Source: Mycobacterium sp. (lineage in GTDB: Bacteria; Actinomycetota; Actinomycetes; Mycobacteriales; Mycobacteriaceae). Taken from it: a stretch of 64,000 nt of DNA. The stretch covers positions 1 to 64,000 of the forward strand of contig JAHFVD010000032.1 of NCBI GenBank assembly GCA_023264735.1. Reading direction: 5' to 3'. Below the pieces are notes generated by a model. That model saw nothing but the letters and a program-made list of their open reading frames with translations. It did not search any database and was not told where the DNA came from. This document shows positions 29,023-36,822 of the stretch, in pieces. The stretch's first letter is position 1, and the number at the start of each line of letters is the position of its first letter. The position numbers and the translations under genes are program-made.

Positions 29023-29588
29023 GAAAACTGGGCGATCAGAAGGTCGACCCGCTCGGCGGCGTGGCTCGGACGCAGCCGGCCGTTGCGGGTGAGGCTGACC
29101 AGTCCGTGCAGTGCCGACCAGATCACCTCGGTGAACGTGTCCGCGTCGGGCAGCCCGCCGAGTTCGGCGACGACACTGCGTAACTCGGCGAACCCCGCCT
29201 CTAATTCGGGCGGCGTGTCCTCGGCGGCGAAGTGCAATGTGGTGGGGCGGGTGAACATCACGTCGTAGAGGGCCGGGTTGTCCGCGGCGAAGCCGATGTA
29301 GGCGTGTGCGAGCTGACGTAGTGCGTCGGTGGGCGTCGCGGCACCAGCGCGTGCGGTGTGGAGGGCCTCGGCGAGCTCGCCGAATCCGTCGATGGCGACA
29401 GCCTGCGCGAGCTGCTCCATGTTCGCGAAGTGCGCGTAGAGGACGGGTTGGCTGTACTCGATCTCGGCGGACAGCCGACGCGTGGTGACGGCATCCCAGC
29501 CTTCGGACTCGGCCAGGCCGCGTGCCGTCGTGATGATCAGCTGGCGCCGCGCTGCCCGTTCGCGCGTCCGACGGTCCTCGGTGGACAT
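29019..29588 (-). CDS. TetR-family transcriptional regulator
   Basis: A 189-residue TetR repressor-like protein: HTH in ITTARGLAESEGWDAVTTRR and LSAEIEYSQPVLYAHFANME, then a TetR_C-like ligand domain with the FAADNPALYDVMF motif. ATG 29588 (MSTEDRRTRERAARRQ) is preferred to the longer upstream frame, which has no conserved residues. It is divergent from a DUF1772-type gene with 77 bases between, so it probably controls that gene and the F420-type reductase that follows it. Confidence 0.9.
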   Translation of the reverse strand: MSTEDRRTRERAARRQLIITTARGLAESEGWDAVTTRRLSAEIEYSQPVLYAHFANMEQLAQAVAIDGFGELAEALHTARAGAATPTDALRQLAHAYIGFAADNPALYDVMFTRPTTLHFAAEDTPPELEAGFAELRSVVAELGGLPDADTFTEVIWSALHGLVSLTRNGRLRPSHAAERVDLLIAQFS

Positions 29589-29628
29589 GCGCGCGACTAT
29601 AGCACTGCTCGAACATCTAGCACTGGTA

Positions 29629-29665
29629 TTGACACCGTTTCGCACTGTGTCTAGCGTTGCTAGGT
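29629..29665 (+). promoter_or_regulatory. Promoter and dyad between the divergent TetR and DUF1772 genes
   Basis: TTGACA (29629-29634) is followed after exactly 17 bases by TAGCGT (29652-29657), a good SigA-type promoter. Transcription would start near 29664, within a few bases of GTG 29666, giving a leaderless message. The -10 region lies inside the inverted repeat CTAGC-GTT-GCTAG (29651-29663). TAGCACT also recurs at 29600 and 29618. A repressor bound here would cover the -10. Confidence 0.5.
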
Positions 29666-30142
29666 GTGATATTTCCCCAGTTCGCGCAGCTCGCGGCGCT
29701 GATCGCCATCATGGGTACCGCGGTGGCCTACGGCACCGACGTGTTCTGCGCTCTGGTGTTGCGCCCCGCATTCACCCACGTCGACGACCGGGCCCTGGGC
29801 ACGGTCGCCGGCTTTGTGCACCGTTACGGCGACCGGCGAATGCCCATCCCGGGGGCGATCGGTCTGGCTGCGGCCGCAGCGAGCTTCGTCTTGGCTGCGC
29901 TGGCCGCCCACTGGGCGCAGGCCATCACGGCAGGTGTTGCCGTGATGCTGCTGCTCGTCTGGCTGCTGCTCTACATCCGGGTGAGTGCGCCGATCAACCG
30001 GCGGCTCACCGCCGCGGCCGAGCGCGGTCAGCTACTGCCTGATGTGCGTGTGCTGCAGGCAGATTGGGATCGAATCATCACCGCGCGCGCCATCCTGCAG
30101 GGGCTCGCACTCGCCGCCCTGTGCCTGACATTGATCGCCTGA
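29666..30142 (+). CDS. DUF1772/anthrone oxygenase-like membrane protein
   Basis: A protein of about 158 residues with four transmembrane segments (around 5-22, 63-82, 86-105 and 138-157) and the RPAFTHVDDRALGTVAGFVHRYG segment typical of this family. Related proteins are called anthrone oxygenase-like, but catalysis is not shown for bacterial members. GTG 29666 would give a leaderless transcript from the mapped promoter; TTG 29657 is 3 codons upstream. A reductase gene follows after 13 bases, probably in one operon. Confidence 0.8.
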   Translation: MIFPQFAQLAALIAIMGTAVAYGTDVFCALVLRPAFTHVDDRALGTVAGFVHRYGDRRMPIPGAIGLAAAAASFVLAALAAHWAQAITAGVAVMLLLVWLLLYIRVSAPINRRLTAAAERGQLLPDVRVLQADWDRIITARAILQGLALAALCLTLIA

Positions 30143-30155
30143 ATGGACAGAAACC

Positions 30156-30521
30156 ATGACAAAGCAACCGAAAACCCTTGGCCGACTGGTAATGCGCGCC
30201 GCACCCCTGCTCAACGCGCCGGTGGCCGCACTCGCGACCTCTCCGCGCTTCGGCGGACTGGTGAATCGCAATATCGCGATACTCGACTACACCGGGCGGC
30301 GTTCCGGACGCATGTTCAGCATTCCCGTGGCATACCGCCGCACCGGTGAGGCGATCACCGTCAACGCCAATCTGCCCCAGACGAAAACCTGGTGGCGCAA
30401 CTTCCTCGGCGACGGCGGTCCGGTGACAGTGCAGTTCGACGGGGGCGAGCACACCGGGCACGCAGTGGCCGTGCAAGACCACAAGGGCCGGGTCACCGTC
30501 ACCGTGCGACTGACCGGCTAG
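30156..30521 (+). CDS. F420-type nitroreductase/quinone reductase family protein
   Basis: A 121-residue protein like the deazaflavin-dependent nitroreductase (Ddn) family: the N-terminal helix is followed by ILDYTGRRSGRMFSIPVAYR, then TWWRNFLGDGGPVTVQF. Family members bind coenzyme F420 and reduce quinones or nitro compounds at the membrane. It is slightly shorter than Ddn (151). It shares an operon with the DUF1772-type protein, and the TetR upstream suggests induction by a small hydrophobic compound. The exact substrate is unknown. Confidence 0.85.
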   Translation: MTKQPKTLGRLVMRAAPLLNAPVAALATSPRFGGLVNRNIAILDYTGRRSGRMFSIPVAYRRTGEAITVNANLPQTKTWWRNFLGDGGPVTVQFDGGEHTGHAVAVQDHKGRVTVTVRLTG

Positions 30522-30592
30522 CGCCGAGATCGACGAATTGCTGCGATCTACTCGCACTTTCGCTGCGGTTTGTCGGTTTGGGCGTAAGGAGA

Positions 30593-32038
30593 TCAGACGG
30601 GTAGAAGCTGGTCGATCACCGCGGCAAGCTGCTTGGCCGAACGACATTCATGCATGGTGATGACGTCCTCGTAGCGCGCCGTCGCCGAGTCACCGCTGCC
30701 CCACAGGTGCCGCGGCTCCGGATTGAGCCAGTGCGCGTGCCGGCTGGCACTGACCATGTGGGCAAGGATGTCGACGGCGGGGTTGCGGTAGTTGGTGCGG
30801 GCGTCGCCGAGCACCAGTAGTGAACTGCGCGGGGACAGCACGTTGTGGAAGTTCTCGGTGAACGAGACGAACGCGTTGCCGTAGTCGGAGTGCCCGTCGC
30901 GGGTGTAGACCCCCGCTTCCCGGGTGATGCGCTGGACGGCGACCGCGAGGTCGGCGTCCGGTCCGAACAGGTGAGTCACCTCGTCGGTGGTGTCGATGAA
31001 GGCGAAGACCCGGACTCGGGAGAACTGCTGGCGCAGGGCGTGCACGAGCAGCAGAGTGAAGTGGCTGAATCCGGCCACCGATCCCGAGACATCGCACAGC
31101 ACAACAAGTTCCGGTCGAGCCGGTCGCGGCTTGCGCAGCACGACGTCGATCGGCACTCCCCCGGTCGACATCGACTTGCGCAGGGTCTTCCGCAGGTCGA
31201 TGGAACCGGCACGGGCGCGACGCCGGCGAGCCGCCAGCCGGGTGGCCAGCATCCTGGCCAGCGGGCCGACGACCTTGCGCATCTGGCGCAGCTGATCGCC
31301 TGAGGCCCGCAGGAATTCGACGTTCTCGGCCAACTGCGGGATGCCGTACATCTGGACGTGGTCGCGGCCGAGCTGTTCGGCGGTGCGCCGTTTGGTCTCG
31401 CTTTCCACCATCCGGCGCAGCTGCGCGATCTTCTGCGCGGCAACCGCTTTGGCGATCTGCTCCTGGGTGGGCGTCGGGTCGTCGTCATGCGGTGCCAGCA
31501 GGCCGGCCAGCAGCCGGCCTTCCAGCTCGTCCAGTCCCATCGCCTTGAGCGCCTGATACGACGAGTACGACGGGCCGCGGCTGGACGAGTAGCGGCCGTA
31601 GGCCTCGACGATCTGGGCGATCATCGCGACCAGCCGCTCGTCCATCTCGCCGATGTCGGGGTTGTCGGCCAATAGGTCCAACAGCATCTGCCGCATCGCC
31701 TCGATGTCCTCGGGCGGCAGGCCTTCCTGGGTGTCCTCGTCGGCGTCCTCGTCGACCACGACGGTGCGGCCACCGAGGGCGGCGGGCCACCACAGATCGA
31801 ACAGCGCGTCATAGGTCTGCCGGTGGTCGGCGCGGCGCAGCACCGCGCAGGCCAGTCCGTGGCGAAGTGCCTCACGGTCACCGAGGCCCAGCACGGTCAG
31901 CACTCGGCCGGCGTCGACCGTCTCCGAGGGACCTACCGAAATCCCCTGGGCGCGTAACGCTTCGACGAAGCCCACCAGATGGCCGGGCAGGCCATGCGGG
32001 GCCAGCGGTTGTGGGGGGCGCACCCTGCGGACGGCCAT
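30593..32038 (-). CDS. VWA-domain (CoxE-like) protein
   Basis: A 481-residue protein (Rv2425c position). An N-terminal helical part (GHLVGFVEALRAQGISVGPS) and an acidic segment (VVVDEDADEDTQEG) precede a C-terminal von Willebrand A domain at about 300-470 whose MIDAS motif is LVVLCDVSGSVAGFS. CoxE-like VWA proteins work with a MoxR AAA ATPase to insert metals or remodel protein complexes. The partner MoxR gene lies 4 bases upstream. The target complex is not in the window. Confidence 0.9.
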   Translation of the reverse strand: MAVRRVRPPQPLAPHGLPGHLVGFVEALRAQGISVGPSETVDAGRVLTVLGLGDREALRHGLACAVLRRADHRQTYDALFDLWWPAALGGRTVVVDEDADEDTQEGLPPEDIEAMRQMLLDLLADNPDIGEMDERLVAMIAQIVEAYGRYSSSRGPSYSSYQALKAMGLDELEGRLLAGLLAPHDDDPTPTQEQIAKAVAAQKIAQLRRMVESETKRRTAEQLGRDHVQMYGIPQLAENVEFLRASGDQLRQMRKVVGPLARMLATRLAARRRRARAGSIDLRKTLRKSMSTGGVPIDVVLRKPRPARPELVVLCDVSGSVAGFSHFTLLLVHALRQQFSRVRVFAFIDTTDEVTHLFGPDADLAVAVQRITREAGVYTRDGHSDYGNAFVSFTENFHNVLSPRSSLLVLGDARTNYRNPAVDILAHMVSASRHAHWLNPEPRHLWGSGDSATARYEDVITMHECRSAKQLAAVIDQLLPV

Positions 32039-32042
32039 CGGC

Positions 32043-32921
32043 TTAGTTCAGCTGCAGTTCGCCGGCGGCGCGCTGCTGGTCGGACTGGTGCTTGAGCACC
32101 ACACCGAGCGTGGCGGCGATGGTGGCGTCGTCGATGGTGTCGAGGCCCAGAGCCAGGATGGTGCGACCCCAGTCGATGGTCTCGGCGACCGAGGGCAGCT
32201 TCTTGAGCTGCATACCGCGCAGCACGCCGATGATGCGGACCAGTTCGGCGGCCAACGACTCGGGCAGCTCGGGAACCCGGGACAGCAGGATGCGCCGCTC
32301 GAGATCCGCGTCGGGGAAGTCGATGTGTAGGAACAGGCAGCGACGCTTGAGCGCCTCGGACAACTCCCGGGTGGCGTTGGAGGTCAGCACCACGAACGGA
32401 GTGCGCGACGCGGTGATCGTCCCCAGTTCCGGGACGGTGACCGCGAAGTCGCTCAGTACCTCGAGCAGCAGGCCTTCGATCTCGATGTCGGCCTTGTCAG
32501 TTTCGTCGATCAGCAGCACGGTGGGCTCGGTGCGCCGGATCGCGGTCAGCAGCGGCCGGGACAGCAGGAATTCCTCGCTGAAGATGTCGGACTTGGCCGA
32601 GTCCCATTCGTTCGAGCCGGACTGCATCCGCAGGATCTGCTTGGCGTGGTTCCACTCGTAGAGCGCGCGGGCCTCGTCGACACCCTCATAGCACTGCAGG
32701 CGCACCAGCCCGGATCCGGTGGTCTGGGCGACCGCGCGGGCCAGCTCGGTCTTGCCGACACCGGCCGGTCCCTCAACCAGTAGCGGCTTGCCCAGCCGGT
32801 CGGCGAGGAACACCGCGGTGGCGGTGGCGGTATCGGGCAGGTAGCCGGTCTCGGCCAGCCGCTTGGCGACATCGTCGATGTCGGTGAACAGCGGTGCCGG
32901 GCGTGCCGGGGTTTCAGTCAT
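32043..32921 (-). CDS. MoxR-like AAA ATPase
   Basis: A 292-residue AAA+ ATPase. Walker A is EGPAGVGKTELA (about residues 50-60), Walker B is TVLLIDETDKAD, the sensor 1 region is VVLTSNATRELSEAL, and sensor 2 lies in the RRILLSRVPELPE helix. MoxR proteins act as chaperones together with a VWA protein. It starts 18 bases after the proA stop and is followed 4 bases later by the VWA gene, so proA-moxR-vwa is one transcript, the same as in M. tuberculosis. Confidence 0.93.
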   Translation of the reverse strand: MTETPARPAPLFTDIDDVAKRLAETGYLPDTATATAVFLADRLGKPLLVEGPAGVGKTELARAVAQTTGSGLVRLQCYEGVDEARALYEWNHAKQILRMQSGSNEWDSAKSDIFSEEFLLSRPLLTAIRRTEPTVLLIDETDKADIEIEGLLLEVLSDFAVTVPELGTITASRTPFVVLTSNATRELSEALKRRCLFLHIDFPDADLERRILLSRVPELPESLAAELVRIIGVLRGMQLKKLPSVAETIDWGRTILALGLDTIDDATIAATLGVVLKHQSDQQRAAGELQLN

Positions 32922-32939
32922 GGTTCTCCTGTCGTCGCC

Positions 32940-34184
32940 TCAGGCAGGGCGGGTCTGGCCGTCTCCCCAGACGATCCATTTGGTTGACGTCAATTCGGGC
33001 AGACCCATCGGGCCGCGTGCGTGCAGCTTCTGGGTGGAGATGCCGATCTCGGCTCCGAAGCCGAACTGCTCACCGTCGGTGAACGCCGTCGAGGCGTTGA
33101 CCATCACCGCGGCTGCGTCGACACGTTCGGTAAAGAGTTGTGCCGCAGCAAGATTGGTGGTGACAATGGCCTCGGTGTGGCCGGTGCCATAGGTGTTGAT
33201 GTGCTCGATGGCGGCGTCGAGGCCGTCGACGGTGGCCACCGCGATGTCCATCGACAAGAACTCAGCGCGCAGCTCGTCGTCGGTCGGGTTGTCGTGGACG
33301 GTGACCCCGGCCTGTTGCAGCGCGGCCACCAGCCGCGGCAGGGCCGTGCTGGCGACGGCGCTATCCACCAGCAGTGTCTCGGCGGCGTTGCAGACGCTGG
33401 GCCTGCGGGTCTTGGCGTTGAGGATGATCCGCTCGGCGACGTCGAGATCGGCGGCAGAGTGGACGTAGACGTGACAGTTGCCCACACCGGTTTCGATGGT
33501 GGGCACCGTGGCGTCGCGCACGACTGCGTCGATCAGTCCGGCACCGCCGCGCGGGATCACCACGTCGACCAGGCCGCGGGCCTGGATGAGGTGGGTGACG
33601 CTGGAGCGGTCGGTGCTGGGCAGCAGTTGGACCGCGTCTTCGGGCAGGCCCTCGGCGGCCAGTGCCCCGCGCAGTGCGGCGACGAGCGCGGCGTTGGAGT
33701 GCGCTGCCGAGGAGCTGCCGCGCAGCAGCACGGCGTTCCCGGATTTCAGGGTGAGGCCGAACGCATCGACCGTCACGTTGGGCCGGCCCTCGTAGACGAT
33801 TCCGATCACGCCGAGGGGAACACGCTGCTGACGCAGTTGCAGCCCATTGGGCAGCGTGCGGCCGCGCAAGACTTCGCCGATCGGGTCTGGCAGGCCGGCT
33901 ACCTGGCGCAGGCCGGCCGCGATGCCGTCGATGCGCTGGGGATTGAGCGCCAGCCGGTCCAGCATCGCCTCGGCGGTACCTGCGGCCCGCGCAGCGTCGA
34001 GATCTGCGGCGTTGGCGGCCAGGATCTGGTCGGCGTGGGCCAGGACCGCGTCAGCCGCGGCGTGTAGCGCGCGGTCCTTGACGGTGGTGGTCAGCGAGCC
34101 CAGGGTCCGCGAGGCGATGCGCGCCCGGCGGGCGGCATCGAGAACCTCGTTCTTCAGATCAAGCGACTCCGCCTGAACACTCAT
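32940..34184 (-). CDS. proA: Glutamate-5-semialdehyde dehydrogenase
   Basis: A 414-residue gamma-glutamyl phosphate reductase of proline synthesis. Visible parts are the N-terminal helix [52 protein letters not shown] and the catalytic cysteine in [15 protein letters not shown], ending with [17 protein letters not shown]. It reduces gamma-glutamyl phosphate made by ProB, encoded about 7 kb away. ATG 34184 ([11 protein letters not shown]) is chosen; the longer frame upstream has no conservation. Confidence 0.97.
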   Translation of the reverse strand: MSVQAESLDLKNEVLDAARRARIASRTLGSLTTTVKDRALHAAADAVLAHADQILAANAADLDAARAAGTAEAMLDRLALNPQRIDGIAAGLRQVAGLPDPIGEVLRGRTLPNGLQLRQQRVPLGVIGIVYEGRPNVTVDAFGLTLKSGNAVLLRGSSSAAHSNAALVAALRGALAAEGLPEDAVQLLPSTDRSSVTHLIQARGLVDVVIPRGGAGLIDAVVRDATVPTIETGVGNCHVYVHSAADLDVAERIILNAKTRRPSVCNAAETLLVDSAVASTALPRLVAALQQAGVTVHDNPTDDELRAEFLSMDIAVATVDGLDAAIEHINTYGTGHTEAIVTTNLAAAQLFTERVDAAAVMVNASTAFTDGEQFGFGAEIGISTQKLHARGPMGLPELTSTKWIVWGDGQTRPA

Positions 34185-34741
34185 TCCCCCAGGGTATCGG
34201 TCTCCCCAGGGAGCGTCAGCTTGAGGAGGGGTACGGGGAAGCGCCACGTATATCAATATGCCAGGCACGCGCACGGCTATAGCCCTTGGCACTTGTCAGC
34301 GCGACTGACGGTGCGGTAGAGGCGGTCCCTAAGGTACTTCTCCGCGTAGCCTTTTCTGCGTGAATCGCCGGGATGTCATCCGCGCGGCTATGCGAGCGGG
34401 CGCGGAGGCTCTAGTTAATTCACATAGTCTCCGTTGCTGATAAATTGCCGATGGATGGTCAGTTCAATTGACCAAAGACATCACCGCTTCGTGATCCACC
34501 GAAGCTCGCCCCACCGATGGGTGCCTTAGCAGGGCGCTGAGTGATTACCGGCTACCGCACCATGTTGAGTACGGGCCTCAGGCCCTGACAAATCGAGTAG
34601 TCGACTACGCGCGCGAGTTAGTCGCGGCGCTCGTAATGTTTCGGTGCTGGTTGATGGCTACACGAGGGGAATTGGCTGTGGTTGCTTGGCGTCAGTTGAC
34701 GGGAGCAAAGACCAAGGAAAGACGCCTGCGAGTGCCCCTGC
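34185..34741. other. Atypical intergenic segment with inverted repeats
   Basis: About 560 bases, AT-richer than the neighbours, without a convincing gene. A 26-codon ORF (34360-34440, GTG, VNRRDVIRAAMRAGAEALVN) may be a remnant. There are several inverted repeats: GGTCA/TGACC (34458-34474), GGGCCT-C-AGGCCC (34573-34585) and the perfect palindrome GTAGTCGACTAC (34597-34608). No tRNA or integrase was seen. This lies where M. tuberculosis has ahpC and other genes, so it looks like a rearrangement scar. Confidence 0.5.
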
Positions 34742-35029
34742 GTGCCCAACCGAATTTGGGTGTTGAGGGAGCATGTGTACGCGCTGGGTGAACGCGGCGA
34801 AGGTGGCGCCTTCCGCTATGTGATGGATTTCTTCGGGCCTGGGGACGCTGTGGGCGGCAGGGCACCCGTCCATGGCCACCACTGGACCAAGGACCCGGCG
34901 TTTGCGCAGAGATTCGCAAACAAGCGGGCTGCGCACGAATACCTCGTCAGGCTTGCGCAAGTGATGCCCCACGCACGACTAGACATAGTCGAACTGCCTC
35001 AAGCACCATTCGTTGCCCCGACAGAATAA
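34742..35029 (+). CDS. Hypothetical protein
   Basis: A 95-residue ORF from GTG 34742. It is basic to neutral, without signal peptide or transmembrane segment. Residue stretches such as GAFRYVMDFFGPGDAV and DPAFAQRFANKRAAHEYLVR look like a folded small domain, and codon use is plausible, but I do not recognise a family. An AAGGAAAG lies about 28 bases upstream, too far to be a clear ribosome-binding site. It sits at the edge of the atypical segment and may be part of a former mobile or phage unit. Low certainty. Confidence 0.4.
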   Translation: MPNRIWVLREHVYALGERGEGGAFRYVMDFFGPGDAVGGRAPVHGHHWTKDPAFAQRFANKRAAHEYLVRLAQVMPHARLDIVELPQAPFVAPTE

Positions 35030-35094
35030 CTTTCTGCAAGAGCCACCCCGGGGAGACGTTGGAACATCGCGTCTGCCAATCGCAGCAGCAAACT

Positions 35095-35961
35095 ATGGTG
35101 GGCGAGGTGACACGGGTGTGCGTAGTGGGCAGCGTGAACGTCGACCAGTTCTTCCGGGTCACCGCTCTGCCGCAAGCCGGGGAGACGGTCCTGGGGTCGG
35201 CAGTGACCACCGAACCGGGCGGTAAGGGCGGCAATCAAGCGGTGGCGGCTGCTCGCGCCGGTGCCCACGTCCAGTTCGTGGGAGCGGTCGGCACCGACCC
35301 GGCGGGGGCGGAGTTGCGAGCACACCTGAGTGCCAACGGTGTCGGGCTCGACGGCCTGGAAGAGCTGCCCGTCGCCAGCGGCAGCGCGGTGATCTTGGTC
35401 GATGACCACGGCGAGAACATGATCGTGGTCGCGCCCGGGGCCAACGGCCATCTGACGCTGGCCTCAGCGCCTGCCCGTGCGGTCATCGCCGACTGCGAGG
35501 TGCTGCTCATCCAGCTGGAGGTGCCGATCGCGACCGCCGTGGGGGCGGCGCGCGAAGCCCGCTCGGTCGGAGCCACCGTGATCGTCAACGCCTCCCCCGT
35601 CAGCACCGACCCCGGCCTGCGAGACCTGGCCGACGTCACCGACGTCGTGATCGTCAACGAAGCCGAGGAGCCGCATTGGACCTGGCCCACAAGACATCTG
35701 GTGATAACCCGGGGTGCGCGCGGGGCGGCCTACCGGGGAGCCGACGGGGACGTCGAGGTGCCCAGCCCCGAGGTCGAGGCGATCGACACCACCGGCGCCG
35801 GAGATGTCTTCGCCGGCGTGCTCGCCGCGGACTGGTCGGCGGGCCACGAGCGCGCCCTTCGGCGAGCCTGCGCGGCGGGCGCATTGGCGACACTGGTTCC
35901 CGGCGCCGGAGATTGCGCGCCGACCGCCGAGGCCATCGACGACGTCCGCACCCAGTACTGA
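35095..35961 (+). CDS. rbsK: PfkB-family ribokinase
   Basis: A 288-residue sugar kinase (Rv2436 position). The opening VVGSVNVDQFFRV and EPGGKGGNQAVAAARAG are typical of ribokinases (sugar and dimer contacts), and the C-terminal IDTTGAGDVFAGVLAA holds the catalytic Asp (GAGD). The segment between IVNEAEE and LVITRGARG is a little short for ribokinase. It would phosphorylate ribose or a similar pentose. No rbs transporter is nearby. Start ATG 35095 or GTG 35107; the longer TTG start lacks conservation. Confidence 0.85.
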   Translation: MVGEVTRVCVVGSVNVDQFFRVTALPQAGETVLGSAVTTEPGGKGGNQAVAAARAGAHVQFVGAVGTDPAGAELRAHLSANGVGLDGLEELPVASGSAVILVDDHGENMIVVAPGANGHLTLASAPARAVIADCEVLLIQLEVPIATAVGAAREARSVGATVIVNASPVSTDPGLRDLADVTDVVIVNEAEEPHWTWPTRHLVITRGARGAAYRGADGDVEVPSPEVEAIDTTGAGDVFAGVLAADWSAGHERALRRACAAGALATLVPGAGDCAPTAEAIDDVRTQY

Positions 35962-35993
35962 ACGCCCTACGGTTGTGGCGATAGTCTGCGGCG

Positions 35994-36815
35994 ATGACAC
36001 ATAGCGACGCTCCGCGACCACCCGAAGGTGACTGGCTGGGAACGAAGTTCCTGAAGTTCACCCGGGAGGGCGGGTTCGGGGTGTGCACCCTGGACCGGCC
36101 CGATGCGCGCAACGCGATGACGGCGGCGATGTACTTCGGCATCAAGTACGCGGTCAATCACGTCGGGTCGGATCCCGACCTGGCCGGTCTGCTCATCACC
36201 GGCACCGGCGACGTCTTCGCGCCCGGCGGCGATATGGGCGGCGGCGGCGAGGACAACTGGCTGACCTTCGGAGCGGCACTGGGCATGGACGCCCTGCCGT
36301 TCGACACGCTGCGGCAGTCTGCGAAGCCGGTGGTCGCCGCCGTCAACGGGCTCTGCCAGGGCGGGGGGCTGCAGATCGCACTGTGCGCCGACATGGCGGT
36401 GGTCAGCGACCGCGCGACCTTCCGGGTCCCCGAGCTCTACCGCGGGATCGCCGACACCTACTACAGCCAGATGCTGGCGCGGCTGATCGGCCCGGTTCGG
36501 ACCCGCGACCTGATGTTCACCGGTCGGACGCTGAACGCCGAGGAAGCTCTGGATTGGGGCATGGTCGCGCGCGTGGTTCCGCACGAGGAGCTGCCCGGGG
36601 CGGCCAGGGAAATCCTGGCTCAATGCTGTCGAACCGCACCCGTCGCCCGGTCGGTGGTGAAGTCCAGCTTGGACAACTACCTGGGCCTCTATGACCGGAT
36701 CGGGATGCAGCGCAGCCTCGGCTCGCCGGAGTCCATCGAGGGCTTCATGGCCTTCAAGGAACGTCGCTCCCCGGACTGGGTGCACCCGGACTTACGCATC
36801 GACGGCAGGCTGTAG
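35994..36815 (+). CDS. Enoyl-CoA hydratase/isomerase family protein
   Basis: A 273-residue crotonase-fold protein. Substrate-binding and oxyanion-hole parts are RPDARNAMTA, GDVFAPGGDMG and NGLCQGGGLQIALCADMA. In classic hydratases a glutamate sits in the GGGxE position; here it is Gln127 (GGGLQ). The second glutamate is kept (Glu147, VPELYRG). One missing acid suggests an isomerase, dehalogenase or other reaction rather than simple hydration. It is separated from the ribokinase by 32 bases and convergent with nadE. Confidence 0.9.
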   Translation: MTHSDAPRPPEGDWLGTKFLKFTREGGFGVCTLDRPDARNAMTAAMYFGIKYAVNHVGSDPDLAGLLITGTGDVFAPGGDMGGGGEDNWLTFGAALGMDALPFDTLRQSAKPVVAAVNGLCQGGGLQIALCADMAVVSDRATFRVPELYRGIADTYYSQMLARLIGPVRTRDLMFTGRTLNAEEALDWGMVARVVPHEELPGAAREILAQCCRTAPVARSVVKSSLDNYLGLYDRIGMQRSLGSPESIEGFMAFKERRSPDWVHPDLRIDGRL

Positions 36816-36822
36816 CCGCTGC

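Noticed and set aside
34185..34741. A tRNA gene as integration site
   Set aside because: No cloverleaf with a T-arm GGTTCGA-type motif and acceptor pairing was found on either strand.
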